Part shown: piece by piece, positions 16,448 through 24,938 of the stretch
Position numbering within the stretch: the stretch's first letter is position 1
How the letters are laid out: the number at the start of each line of letters is the position of its first letter
Assembly: GCF_020535545.1 (NCBI RefSeq)
Contig: NZ_CP084752.1
Location: forward strand, 2,941,501 to 3,005,500
DNA from: Roseateles sp. XES5
GTDB lineage: Bacteria > Pseudomonadota > Alphaproteobacteria > Rhizobiales > Rhizobiaceae
Direction: 5' to 3'
DNA: 64,000 nucleotides
Program-made: the position numbers and the translations under genes
Notes under the pieces: model-generated
Databases searched by the model: none
Told to the model about the DNA's origin: nothing
The model's input: the letters and a program-made list of their open reading frames with translations, nothing else

Positions 16448-17230
16448 TTATTCGTCGATGGAAACATAGCGGGTGTGGACGGCGATATCGCCGTCCTGGA
16501 TGCGGTAGACGTAATAGGCATAGGGCTCACGCACGAGCGGGGGCTCGTGCGGCGTCTGCGTCAGATCGAGGCCCATCTGGAACGCCGGACTGCCGGCAAC
16601 GGCGCAATAGGCGCCGTTCCAGATTGCCTGATAGGGGCGATGGATATGGCCTGCGAGAAGGACGAGCCTTGCCGGGTGGGCGCGCACGATGCGGGCCATT
16701 TCCTCGCGCCCTTCGACCAGCGTCGCCGCGTCCAGCGAGGGAATGCCCGAGGGGAAGGGCGGATGGTGAAGGAGGACAAGCGCCGGACGCTCAGGTGCTG
16801 ACGAGAGCTTTTCCTCCAGCCAGGAGAGGCTGTCGGCGGCGAGCGCACCCGCGCCGCGGCCCTCCACGAGCGTATCGAGCGCCAGGACGCGCATTCCGCC
16901 GATCTCGGTCTCGTAGTTCAGATATTGTCCGTCACCAAAAGGCAGGCTTTGCGCGAAAGCCGAGCGGAATGCCCGGCGCTTGTCGTGATTGCCCGGCACG
17001 GTGAAGATCGGCATTGTGAGCGGCGAGAGAATATCCTTCAGCAGGGCATAGTCTTCCGGCGAGCCGCCGTCGGTAAGGTCGCCGGTCAGAACGACGGCAT
17101 CGAGCGAAGGCGCGAAGGCGGCGAGATTGTCCACCACGCGGCGCGCCGTCCGCTCGGCATCCAGCCGCACCAGCGGTGTTTCCGGCTTTTGCGCGAAGAC
17201 GTGGAAATCGGAAATATGGGCGATCAGCAC
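16448..17230 (-). CDS. Metallophosphoesterase (CpdA/GpdQ-like phosphodiesterase)
   Basis: 260 aa if started at GTG 17230, which follows AAGGAGCAATCC; the longer ATG frame overlaps the upstream permease and was rejected. Calcineurin-like binuclear-metal motifs: D-x-H at residues 8-10 (ISDFH), GD at 50-51 (VVLTGDLTDGG), GNHD at 80-83, then HHPPF and GHIH. The GHIH-type end and size match the cAMP/glycerophosphodiesterase group (CpdA, GpdQ). It lies between Ugp-type permeases and an inositol-monophosphatase homologue, so hydrolysis of an imported phosphodiester is the most economical role. Confidence 0.88.
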   Translation of the reverse strand: MLIAHISDFHVFAQKPETPLVRLDAERTARRVVDNLAAFAPSLDAVVLTGDLTDGGSPEDYALLKDILSPLTMPIFTVPGNHDKRRAFRSAFAQSLPFGDGQYLNYETEIGGMRVLALDTLVEGRGAGALAADSLSWLEEKLSSAPERPALVLLHHPPFPSGIPSLDAATLVEGREEMARIVRAHPARLVLLAGHIHRPYQAIWNGAYCAVAGSPAFQMGLDLTQTPHEPPLVREPYAYYVYRIQDGDIAVHTRYVSIDE

Positions 17231-17249
17231 GGATTGCTCCTTCGGGGTC

Positions 17250-18071
17250 TCAACGGATGCCGGCGCGCATGAAGCTCTGGACGAATTGGCGCTGGAAGAT
17301 GATGAAGGCGACAAGGAGCGGGGCGACCGACAGCAGCGTTGCGGCCGTCACGCGTGCCCAGTCGACACCCTGCTCGACGGTGGCGAAGACCTGGAGGCCG
17401 ACGGTGATCGGGCGTGTCTCGACCGAATTCGTCACGACGAGAGGCCAGAGGAAGTTGTTCCAGTGATAGCTGACGGTCACGAGGCCGAAGGCGACGTAGG
17501 TGGGTTTTGCAAGCGGCACGAAGACGCGCATCAGCACCTGCAGCGCATTGGCGCCTTCGAGCCGCGCGGCCTCCTCCAGCTCCTTGGGCACGCTCTTGAA
17601 GGTCTGCCGGAAGAGGAAGATGCCGAAGGCCGAGGCGAGATAGGGCAGGCCCATGCCGAGGATCGTGTCGCGCAGGCCAAGCGCCGCGAGGGTGCGATAG
17701 TTCTCCACCAGCAGGATTTCCGGCATGATCATCAGCTGGATCAGCACGAGCATGAACAGCACGTTCGAGCCGCGGAAGGGGAAGCACACGAAGGCATAGG
17801 CCGCCAGGGTGCAGACGACGAGCTGGGAGGCCAGGATGAGCGTCACCAGCAGGAACGTGTTGAGGAAGTAGCGCGGGAAGGGCGCGGCGGCGAGCACCTC
17901 GCGGAAATTGTCGAGCGTCAGCGGGGCGAAGAGATCGAAGGAACTCGACCCCGTCGACGGATGAAAGGCGGCCCAGAGCGCGAAGAGCATGGGCGAGATC
18001 CACAGGAGAGCGAGAAACCAGGCGCCGAAGGTGGTCGCGGCGCTGGCGGGGGCGGATGTCGACGTGCTCAT
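17250..18071 (-). CDS. Carbohydrate ABC transporter permease (UgpE/MalG type)
   Basis: 273-aa inner-membrane protein with about six hydrophobic segments. The EAA loop is KELEEAARLEGANALQVLMRVFVPLAKP, the cytoplasmic coupling helix to the ATPase. Its ATG overlaps the stop of the preceding permease (ATGA), so the pair is translated in a coupled way. The start at 18071 is fixed by this overlap; the much longer frame upstream is the shadow of the previous gene. It completes a CUT1-family importer of the glycerol-3-phosphate/sugar class. Confidence 0.93.
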   Translation of the reverse strand: MSTSTSAPASAATTFGAWFLALLWISPMLFALWAAFHPSTGSSSFDLFAPLTLDNFREVLAAAPFPRYFLNTFLLVTLILASQLVVCTLAAYAFVCFPFRGSNVLFMLVLIQLMIMPEILLVENYRTLAALGLRDTILGMGLPYLASAFGIFLFRQTFKSVPKELEEAARLEGANALQVLMRVFVPLAKPTYVAFGLVTVSYHWNNFLWPLVVTNSVETRPITVGLQVFATVEQGVDWARVTAATLLSVAPLLVAFIIFQRQFVQSFMRAGIR

Positions 18072-18943
18072 CGATAGTGAACCTTCTTGTCGAGATAGCC
18101 GAACTGGAACAGGGCGATGAGGGCGAGAACCGCGAGCAGGAAGACGGTGAGCGCCGCGGCATAGCCGGTATCCCAGTACTGGAAGCCGGTTTCGTAGATG
18201 TAGAAGAGCAGCAGCGTCGTCGCATTGTCCGGCCCGCCCTTGGTGAGCGCGATGACGTGGTCGACGAGGCGGAAGGCGCCGATCAGGGCATTGACCAGCA
18301 CGAAGAGCGTGGTGGGCATGATGAGCGGGGCGGTGACGCGGCGGAAGGTCTGCATCGGCGTGGCGCCTTCCAGGCGCGCGGCCTCGATCAGCGTCGGCGA
18401 GATCTGTTGCAGGGCGGCGAGGTAGAAGATCATGAAGAAGCCAGCCTCCTTCCAGATCGTGATGACGATCAGCGCCCAGAGCGCTGTCGCGGGCGTGCCG
18501 AGCAGGTTGTTGTGGCCGAAGCCGATAAAGCCGAGCAACTGGTCGATCGGGCCATAGCCCGGCGCATAGAAGAACAGCCAGATATTGGCGACCGCCACCA
18601 TGGGCAGCACGGTCGGCGTGAAATAGGCCATGCGCACGAAGCCCTGGCCGTGAATGCGGTTGTTGACGAAGAGCGCCATGGCGAGCGCCAGCGCCATCGA
18701 GGCCGGGATGGTCGCGGCGGCATAGACGAGATTGTTCGTCAGTGCCTGCCAGAAGACCGGGTCCTCGATCATGCGGGTATATTGGTCGGCGCCGACGAAG
18801 ACGGCGGCACGGCGGCCCTTCGGCGTGGACAGGAAGCTGTGGTAGAGCGTTGCCAGGACGGGCTGGTAGGTGAAGACCCACAGCAGGACGGCCGCCGGCA
18901 AGAGCAGCAAGCTTCCATAGAGGAGATTTCGGGACCTGTTCAT
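18068..18943 (-). CDS. Carbohydrate ABC transporter permease (UgpA/MalF type)
   Basis: 291-aa permease starting MNRSRNLLYGSLLLLPAAVLLWVFTYQP; six predicted spans and the EAA motif LIEAARLEGATPMQTFRRVTAPLIMPTT. It is the first of two permeases that form the channel. The upstream frame could add 22 residues (start 19009), but that peptide is Pro/Gly/Arg-rich, abuts the binding-protein stop and would swallow the hairpin at 18981-19004, so the shorter form is preferred. The ribosome site of this start is weak. Confidence 0.9.
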   Translation of the reverse strand: MNRSRNLLYGSLLLLPAAVLLWVFTYQPVLATLYHSFLSTPKGRRAAVFVGADQYTRMIEDPVFWQALTNNLVYAAATIPASMALALAMALFVNNRIHGQGFVRMAYFTPTVLPMVAVANIWLFFYAPGYGPIDQLLGFIGFGHNNLLGTPATALWALIVITIWKEAGFFMIFYLAALQQISPTLIEAARLEGATPMQTFRRVTAPLIMPTTLFVLVNALIGAFRLVDHVIALTKGGPDNATTLLLFYIYETGFQYWDTGYAAALTVFLLAVLALIALFQFGYLDKKVHYR

Positions 18944-18980
18944 GTCAAGACCTGTCGGCGGTTTCCATCCGGGCGGGGGA

Positions 18981-19004
18981 GGCGCGGCCCCTCGGAGCCG
19001 CGCC
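18981..19004 (-). terminator. Intra-operon stem-loop after Ugp-type binding-protein gene
   Basis: Perfect 8-bp stem GGCGCGGC / GCCGCGCC (18981-18988 and 18997-19004) with an 8-nt loop, starting 6 bases after the binding-protein stop and without a U-run. It probably acts as an mRNA 3'-end stabiliser or partial stop. Confidence 0.6.
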
Positions 19005-19010
19005 GGCACC

Positions 19011-20309
19011 TTAGCGATAGGGCTTCAGGATGCGGTCGATTTCACCCTGCGCGCCCGTCAGCGCCTCCTCGGCGGACTTGTTGCCCGTCAAGGCGGACGC
19101 AAGCGCGTCGTTGAGGATCTTCGTCGTGCGCGCATTCTCGTGCGTCGAGAATTCCGGAACGGATGCCGGGATCTGCTTTAGGGCCACCAGCGCCTGCGGG
19201 GCTTCGGCGACGTATTTCTTCATCGTCTCGGTTTCCCAGGAACCATCGCGCGGGGCGACATAGCCGGTCTGCACCGCCCAGTCGGCGAGGGTTTCGTCCG
19301 AGGTCAGGAACTGGATGAACTTGTAGGCCGCCGCCTTTTCCTCGTCCGCGGCATCCTTGAAGATGTAGAGATTGCCGCCGCCCAGAACGGAGGCCGGCGT
19401 CGGATGGCCGGGGAACGGGGCCACGCCGAAATCGAAGGTGGCGTTCTTGCGGATATTGGCGAGATTGCCCGTCGTGTGCCAGATCATGGCGACGCGGCCG
19501 GCGAGGAAATCGGCCGGCGCCGTGCCCCATTCGAAGATGCCCGGCGGGTGAATCTGGTCCTTGGTGGAGAGATCGACCCAATATTGCAGGGCTTCGACGA
19601 CCTTGGGATCGGTGAGGTAGGTCTCGGTGCCGGCGTCGTTCACCAGCTTGCCGCCGTTCTGGGCGACCAGCGCGCCGAACAGCCACTGCGCCGAGCCGAC
19701 ATTGCCGGCAATGCCGATGCCCCAGCGCGAGACCTGGCCGGAACCGTCCTTGGTCACGACGGCCTTGCCGGCGGCGGCCATCTCATCCCAGGTGGCCGGA
19801 CCCTTTTCCGGATCGAGGCCGGCCTCCTTGAAGGCCTGCTTGTTGTAGTACATCACGGCCGTCGAACGCTGGAACGGTACCGACCACAGATGGTCCTCGG
19901 TCTGCGCGCTTTTCAGATAGGCGGGCATGAAGCCGGCCAGCCAGGCCTTGTCCTCGTCGGTCTTGGTGAAGTCGTCGATCGGGTCGATGACGTCCTCGTC
20001 GATCAGGGTGTAGACGTCGGTGGCGAGCAGCACGGCGACGGCCGGCGGCGTTCCGGCCTTGGCGGCGGTCAGGGCCTTGGTCGTCGTGTCGTTGTAGTTG
20101 CCGGCATAGATCGGCGCGACCGTGATGCCCGGATTGGCTTCCATGAATTTCTGGACATAACCGTCGATGACCTTGGTCACGGGGCCGCCGACCTGGACCG
20201 GATAATAGAAGTCGATCTTGGTGTCGGCCAGCGCCAGTCCCGCACCGAGCGCCATGTAGGAAATGCCGGCTGCGGCCAGTTTCAGGGCAGTTCGTTTGCT
20301 CATCAGCAT
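19011..20309 (-). CDS. ABC transporter substrate-binding protein (UgpB-like, family 1)
   Basis: 432-aa periplasmic protein. The start follows GAGGAGGATG and a signal peptide (MSKRTALKLAAAGISYMALGAGLALA). KIDFYYPVQVGGPVTKVIDGYVQKFMEANPGITVAPIYAGNYNDTTTKALTAAKAG matches UgpB-like proteins that bind sn-glycerol-3-phosphate or glycerophosphodiesters; the aromatic and small residues of the pocket cannot be verified by eye. It sits third in the DeoR-led operon. Alternative ligands are sugars or polyols. Confidence 0.9.
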   Translation of the reverse strand: MLMSKRTALKLAAAGISYMALGAGLALADTKIDFYYPVQVGGPVTKVIDGYVQKFMEANPGITVAPIYAGNYNDTTTKALTAAKAGTPPAVAVLLATDVYTLIDEDVIDPIDDFTKTDEDKAWLAGFMPAYLKSAQTEDHLWSVPFQRSTAVMYYNKQAFKEAGLDPEKGPATWDEMAAAGKAVVTKDGSGQVSRWGIGIAGNVGSAQWLFGALVAQNGGKLVNDAGTETYLTDPKVVEALQYWVDLSTKDQIHPPGIFEWGTAPADFLAGRVAMIWHTTGNLANIRKNATFDFGVAPFPGHPTPASVLGGGNLYIFKDAADEEKAAAYKFIQFLTSDETLADWAVQTGYVAPRDGSWETETMKKYVAEAPQALVALKQIPASVPEFSTHENARTTKILNDALASALTGNKSAEEALTGAQGEIDRILKPYR

Positions 20310-20323
20310 GGTTTCATCCTCCT

Positions 20324-21388
20324 CTAGAAGCTCTGCACGCGGGCGACGTCGTCGCGTCTTGTCCCGCTCGTTGTGTCGAAGAAATGCGTGGCGGCGGCGT
20401 CCCAGGCCAATTGCACGGCCGCGCCGTCGGCAAGGCCGGGACGACCGGGAACGCGGACCTGCAGCGTCTGGCTGCCGATGCGGCAGGTCAGGATCGTGTC
20501 GGCGCCGAAATATTCGCTCGACTGCACGGTGGCCGGCTCGCCGTTTTCGACGAGGCGCAGGTGCTCGGGCCGTATGCCGAACCGCAGCCCGGCCGGCGCC
20601 GCAGTCGCGACCGTTCGGGTGCCGCCGGCAATGGTCGCGCCGCCGGTCCCGGCGGCCAGATCGAGAATGTTCATCGGCGGCGTGCCGATGAACTGCGCGA
20701 CGAAGATCGACGCCGGCTTTTCATAGAGATCGCTCGGCGTGCCGGCCTGTTCGACGCGGCCCTTGTTGAGCAGGATGACCCGGTCGGCCATGCTCATCGC
20801 CTCGGTCTGGTCGTGCGTGACATAGACCATGGTGATGCCGAGGCGCTTTTGCAGCGCGCGGATCTCGCTGCGCATGCCGGCGCGCAGCTTGGCGTCGAGG
20901 TTGGAGAGCGGCTCGTCGAGCAGGCAGACCGGCGTTTGCGAAATCAGCGCGCGGCCGAGCGCCACGCGCTGCTGCTGGCCGCCCGACATCTGGCTCGGGC
21001 GGCGGTCGAGCAGGTGGCCGAGGCCGAGCAGTTCGACCGTCCGTTTCAGCCGCTCCTGCTGCTCCGCCCTGGCGACCCCCCGCACGGACAGGCCGAAGAG
21101 AATGTTGTCGGCGACGTTGAGATGGGGGAACAGCGCATAGGACTGGAAGACCATGGAGAGATTGCGCTTTGCCGGCGGCAGGTCGGTCACGGTCCGGCCG
21201 TCGATGGAGATCGTGCCCGAGGAGACGGTGTCGAGCCCGGCAATCAGCCGGAGCGTCGTCGACTTGCCGCAGCCCGACGGGCCGAGCAGGGCGACGAATT
21301 CGGCCTTGTCGGTGGCGAAGCTGACATCGTCGACCGCGCGGAACGAGCCCCAATCCTTCACAAGGTTACTGACGGATATTCCTACCAA
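20324..21388 (-). CDS. ABC transporter ATPase (UgpC/MalK type)
   Basis: About 354 aa from a TTG start at 21388 preceded by GGGGAGGAAATC; an ATG 14 codons upstream (21430) overlaps the deoR stop and is the alternative. Walker A GPSGCGKST, signature MSGGQQQRVALGRAL, Walker B VCLLDEPLSNLD, H-loop THDQTEAM, and a C-terminal TOBE regulatory domain with GIRPEHLRL. It energises the permease pair downstream. The MalK-type C-terminus leaves room for enzyme-IIA-like control, but nothing in the sequence proves it. Confidence 0.93.
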   Translation of the reverse strand: MVGISVSNLVKDWGSFRAVDDVSFATDKAEFVALLGPSGCGKSTTLRLIAGLDTVSSGTISIDGRTVTDLPPAKRNLSMVFQSYALFPHLNVADNILFGLSVRGVARAEQQERLKRTVELLGLGHLLDRRPSQMSGGQQQRVALGRALISQTPVCLLDEPLSNLDAKLRAGMRSEIRALQKRLGITMVYVTHDQTEAMSMADRVILLNKGRVEQAGTPSDLYEKPASIFVAQFIGTPPMNILDLAAGTGGATIAGGTRTVATAAPAGLRFGIRPEHLRLVENGEPATVQSSEYFGADTILTCRIGSQTLQVRVPGRPGLADGAAVQLAWDAAATHFFDTTSGTRRDDVARVQSF

Positions 21389-21422
21389 GATTTCCTCCCC
21401 GCCCGGCAAGCCTGCCGGCACA

Positions 21423-22217
21423 TCAGACAAAGATGAATTTGGACCGCAGATCGGCCGGCAGGGCGCGCGTCAGCGGACGCGTCGCCTCGTTGGTCACGAT
21501 GTGGTCGATCTTCTGCAGGGGCGCGATCACCGAGAGCGCGCTCCGCTGGAATTTGGAATGGTCGGCAACGACGATGACCGTGCGCGCGATTTCGATCATC
21601 GCCTGCTGGACGGAGCTGATCTGCGGTGTCGCCGTCGCGATCATGCCGCGGTCGAGATCCACGGCCGTCACGCTGAGGATCGTCTTGTCGACGCTGAAGC
21701 GGCGGACGCCCTCAGCCGCGAGCGGGCCGCCGAGCGACCGGTTAAGATCGATATACTGGCCGCCGATGAGGTGGATGTCCTGCGCGCCGCGGGCGGCAAG
21801 CTCGGTCAGGATGTCGGCGCCGTTGGTCACGAAGGTCAGGGATTGGCGCGTGGCGAGGTGTTTGGCCACCTGAAGCGTCGTCGTGCCGCTGTCGATCATC
21901 ACGGCGTCGCCTTCGACGACGAGTTCGGCCGCGGCGGCGCCGATCCGTGCCTTCTCCTGCGTATTGGCGCCCTCACGCACCGGCGTGCTGTAGTCGCGCG
22001 TCGCCTGGTTGATGATGGCGGCGCCGCCATGCATGCGCTTCAAGAGGCCGCGCGCCTCCAGTTCGCTGAGGTCGCGCCGGATGGTGGCGATCGAAACGCC
22101 CAGCGCATCCTTGAGCTTTTGCGCGTCGGCGAAGACTTCGACGCGCAACTGCTCGAGAAGCCGCGCCTGCCGAACGGCCGAGGATTTGAATTCGTTTTCC
22201 GAGGGATGCTCGCTCAC
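21423..22217 (-). CDS. DeoR/GlpR-family transcriptional regulator
   Basis: 264-aa repressor: N-terminal winged HTH with AQKLKDALGVSIATIRRDLSELEARGLLKRMHGGA (the R-R-D-L-x-x-L-E signature), and a C-terminal DeoRC sugar-phosphate sensor domain with DAVMIDSGTTTLQVAKHLA (SGTT phosphate loop) and GGQYIDLNRSLGGPLA. DeoR proteins usually sense a phosphorylated intermediate. It is the first gene of the transporter/phosphodiesterase/phosphatase operon, so autoregulation from the dyads at 22260-22309 is likely. Confidence 0.92.
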   Translation of the reverse strand: MSEHPSENEFKSSAVRQARLLEQLRVEVFADAQKLKDALGVSIATIRRDLSELEARGLLKRMHGGAAIINQATRDYSTPVREGANTQEKARIGAAAAELVVEGDAVMIDSGTTTLQVAKHLATRQSLTFVTNGADILTELAARGAQDIHLIGGQYIDLNRSLGGPLAAEGVRRFSVDKTILSVTAVDLDRGMIATATPQISSVQQAMIEIARTVIVVADHSKFQRSALSVIAPLQKIDHIVTNEATRPLTRALPADLRSKFIFV

Positions 22218-22259
22218 CGGAAGTCCTCCCAGCCCTTAGTGATCGATTGCAATCTTTCT

Positions 22260-22277
22260 ATGATCTTTTTCGATCAT
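22260..22277. promoter_or_regulatory. Candidate DeoR operator, dyad 1
   Basis: ATGATC-TTTTTC-GATCAT, a perfect 6+6 inverted repeat 43 bases upstream of the deoR start. Confidence 0.45.
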
Positions 22278-22290
22278 GTCAAGATGGATT

Positions 22291-22309
22291 CGTTTTCGGG
22301 ATGAAAACG
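22291..22309. promoter_or_regulatory. Candidate DeoR operator, dyad 2
   Basis: CGTTTTC-GGGAT-GAAAACG, a perfect 7+7 inverted repeat 74 bases upstream of the deoR start. The TTTTCG content resembles GlpR-type sites. Confidence 0.45.
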
Positions 22310-22389
22310 GCCTATCTCCCGGCCGAATGGCTTTTGCCGCCTGATGGCCAGAATCGGAAAGTTGCGCCCATGGGAGCGTGCAGATGGTT

Positions 22390-22407
22390 TTGAGCGATAT
22401 CGCTCAA
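22390..22407. promoter_or_regulatory. 18-bp perfect palindrome
   Basis: TTGAGCGATATCGCTCAA, with no loop, followed on the plus strand by TTTTTCC. It is either an operator for a dimeric regulator or part of a terminator-like element. The rest of 22310-22798 shows no gene. Confidence 0.45.
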
Positions 22408-22798
22408 TTTTTCCGGAAAGCTCTCATCCGGGCGATCAAGGCATCGCGGCGGATATCGCAGAAGATTGCCGAGGCTCGGACGCCCTCCGCTCGCAGGTGT
22501 CGGCTTGAGCGCTCGCCGCTTGTTCCCGTCACGGGGACCGGCCCCATGCCGATCAGGGATAGGGGGCAACTGAACGGATCTGGAATCTCTGGCACTGCGC
22601 GGCAGATGATTGCGGTTGATCGTCGCCGAGCACCGTGGCCCGATCATTTGACGTGGCGCGTTCTATCCGTTCGCGCGTCTGGCACAACGACGCGAAGGGT
22701 GGCGCGCGTGCGAAGAACCGCCGGCGCGAAGAGGCAGCGGGCCCAATCACCTCGCTGGCTCACCGCACCGGGATGCAGGCGGTCTGTCCCGGGCCGTT

Positions 22799-24109
22799 CT
22801 ACCAGCCTGCGAACTGCGCGATCTCCTCGTCCGAAACGGCAGAGAGTTCGCGGAAGGCGCGATCCAGAAGGTTCAGCGCCTCCTGAATATCGGTTTCGGT
22901 GATGGTCAGGGGCGGTGTGAATTCCAGCACGTTGCCGTTCATGCCGACATAATAGAGCACGAGGCCGAGCTGGTAGGCGCGGTAGATAAGCTTCGCCGTC
23001 TCGGCTCTTGCCGGCGCGCGGCTCTGCCGGTCGCGAACGAGCTCCACGCCGCAGGCAAGCCCGCGGCCGCGGATATCGCCGATCAGCGCATGCCGCTCCG
23101 CAAGCCGGGCCAAGCCTTCGCGCAGAAGATTGCCCTTGCGTTCGGCGGCGGCGGCAAGCGCCTCCGCTTCGATCGTTTCCAGAACCGCAAGGCCGGCGGC
23201 CGCGCAGACCGGGTTGCCGTGCAGGGTCTGCATGGCGAAGGCGCTGGCGCAATCGAGAATTTCTGCCGGTGCGATGACCGCCGAGAGCGGCAGGCCGCCG
23301 CCAAGACCCTTGCCGAGCACCAGGATGTCCGGCACGAAACCTTCGTGCTCGTAACAGTGCAGGCGGCCGCTGCGGGCAAGCCCGACCTTCACCTCGTCGC
23401 AGACGACGAGAATGCCGTGGGCGCGGCAGGTATCGGCGAATTTGCGCAGGAACCCCTCGGGCGGAACGATGAGCCCGCCATCCGACTGGATCGGCTCGAT
23501 GAAGGCGGCGGCGATGGAGCCCGCCGGGACCGCCAAAAGCTTTTCCTTGAGAAGCGCGATGACCGCATCGCCCGTTGGGTCGTTCTCGTAGGGGCGGTAA
23601 GGATCGGGATAGGGCAGCAGGATCAGCCCGTCGGCCTTCGCGGCGTCGGCCTGCACGCTGTGGCCCGAAAAGGCCATCGATCCGACGGTGCAGCCATGAT
23701 AGGCGCCGACGAAGGCAATGACGCCCGAGCGTCCGGTTGCTTTCATCACCGCCCGATAGACGGCCTCGTTGGCGTCCGAGCCGGAATGGCCGAACCAGAC
23801 CTTGTGCGTTCCGCGGCCGGGAAAGGTGGCGAGCAGCCGTTCGGCGAGCGTCACGGCCGGTCCGTTGGAGGCCGAGAGGATGCTTGCGCCGGCCGGATCG
23901 GCAACGGCGCGGGAGATCGCTTCGACAAGAGCGGGGTGGCCATAGCCGAGGCTGGCCGCGCCCCAGGCGCCCGTCAGGTCGATGAGATGACGCCCATCTT
24001 CCTCCACCAGCCGCGCGCCCTTTCCACCGGTAATGGCCAGCGGAAAGAACCGCAGCTTCTGCAGGTTGCCGATGGCGGCTTCGTCGCGCGTATAGAGACT
24101 GTCGGCCAT
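22799..24109 (-). CDS. Class III aminotransferase (GabT/PuuE-like)
   Basis: 436-aa PLP enzyme from MADSLYTRDEAAIGNLQKLRFFPLAI; its ATG overlaps the stop of the amidohydrolase gene (TGATG), giving translational coupling. PLP-site features: HSGSDANE (108-115) for the phosphate, AYHGCTVGS, ILVVCDEVKVG with Asp238, and the Schiff-base Lys267 in DILVLGKGLGGGLPLSA. The family transfers omega-amino groups (GABA, putrescine, beta-alanine and so on) to 2-oxo acids. It is the last gene of the RpiR-led operon with a gamma-glutamyl-ligase-like enzyme, so an omega-amine substrate is inferred. Confidence 0.92.
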   Translation of the reverse strand: MADSLYTRDEAAIGNLQKLRFFPLAITGGKGARLVEEDGRHLIDLTGAWGAASLGYGHPALVEAISRAVADPAGASILSASNGPAVTLAERLLATFPGRGTHKVWFGHSGSDANEAVYRAVMKATGRSGVIAFVGAYHGCTVGSMAFSGHSVQADAAKADGLILLPYPDPYRPYENDPTGDAVIALLKEKLLAVPAGSIAAAFIEPIQSDGGLIVPPEGFLRKFADTCRAHGILVVCDEVKVGLARSGRLHCYEHEGFVPDILVLGKGLGGGLPLSAVIAPAEILDCASAFAMQTLHGNPVCAAAGLAVLETIEAEALAAAAERKGNLLREGLARLAERHALIGDIRGRGLACGVELVRDRQSRAPARAETAKLIYRAYQLGLVLYYVGMNGNVLEFTPPLTITETDIQEALNLLDRAFRELSAVSDEEIAQFAGW

Positions 24110-24927
24110 CAGCCATGCTCCCGAAGAGCGGTTTCGAAGCACCGCGTAAGCCGGTCGCACCATTCCTCGACACCTGCAAGCGTGTCGATCAGGTCATGGC
24201 GCACCTCGATCAATGCCCCGGCAAGCCCGCGGGCATCGGCATGGACCGGCACGGTATAATCCTCGTCGGGGTGGATGTTGTAGGGCTCGTTGTCGCCGAT
24301 GGTGAGCGCCGCGTCGTGTTGCAGTTCGCGGATCAGCGTCTGGCCGAAACCGGTGGCCTCGCCATAGAGGATGCCGGCGTGCCAGGGGCGCTGCTTGCCG
24401 AAATAGACCGGCGTGAAGGAGTGGATGCCGACGACGACGGGGCGCTTGCCCTCCGCCTGCAGGCGATCGAGCCGCCGCGCGACGGCTGCGGCGTAGGGGC
24501 TGAACAGCGTGTCGATGCGCTGCTGCCGCTCGGCCTCCGTCAGATCGAGATTGCCCGGGATTTCCGTCGTCTCGCTGACTTCGGGAATGGCCGAGGGCAC
24601 GCCAAGCGGCCGGTTGCAGTCGATGACCAGACGCGAATAGTTGGTCATGAACAGCGGCGCATCGAGCGTGCGGCTGAGGTGCTGCGAAAGGGCGCTGACA
24701 CCGATATCCCAGGCGATGTGGCGGCGCCGCTCGGCCTCGGGCAGGCCGAGATCGCCGAGCGCGCGCGGAATGCGGTTGGCGGCATGTTCGCACAGCAGCA
24801 GATAGGGCGAGGCGCCGTCGGGGTTGATCACCGCATAGGGCGGCGGCTCGTCGATGGCGAGCAACGGACGACCGGGATCGTGCCGCCATCGGTTCTCGGG
24901 ACGTGGGATGGTCTTGGTCGAGGTCAT
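24109..24927 (-). CDS. N-formylglutamate amidohydrolase-family protein
   Basis: 272-aa protein of the FGase family. YLLLCEHAANRIPRALGDLG is the conserved N-terminal block (C-E-H-A-x-N-x-I-P), followed by HIAWDIGVSALSQHLSRTLDAPLFMTNYSRLVIDCNRP (H-x-A-W-D-I-G and S-R-L-x-x-D-x-N-R) and VGIHSFTPVYFG. These motifs occur in N-formylglutamate deformylase (HutG) of the histidine pathway and in paralogues of unknown substrate. No hut genes are nearby, so hydrolysis of another N-acyl or gamma-glutamyl amide is more likely here. Only 11 bases separate it from the ligase gene upstream. Confidence 0.88.
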   Translation of the reverse strand: MTSTKTIPRPENRWRHDPGRPLLAIDEPPPYAVINPDGASPYLLLCEHAANRIPRALGDLGLPEAERRRHIAWDIGVSALSQHLSRTLDAPLFMTNYSRLVIDCNRPLGVPSAIPEVSETTEIPGNLDLTEAERQQRIDTLFSPYAAAVARRLDRLQAEGKRPVVVGIHSFTPVYFGKQRPWHAGILYGEATGFGQTLIRELQHDAALTIGDNEPYNIHPDEDYTVPVHADARGLAGALIEVRHDLIDTLAGVEEWCDRLTRCFETALREHG

Positions 24928-24938
24928 GGCCTGCCCAC

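Noticed and set aside
17250..18881. Long minus-strand frame that would give a 543-aa permease
   Set aside because: Only the last 273 codons are the MalG-type permease; the upstream part is the shadow of the first permease. The ATGA overlap at 18068-18071 gives the true start.
22378..22902. Plus-strand ORF in the gap after the DeoR gene
   Set aside because: Arg/Ser/Pro-rich composition, no ribosome site; overlaps the 3' end of the aminotransferase gene antisense.
23090..24259. 389-codon plus-strand frame
   Set aside because: Antisense to the aminotransferase gene; typical G+C-driven open frame without motifs.
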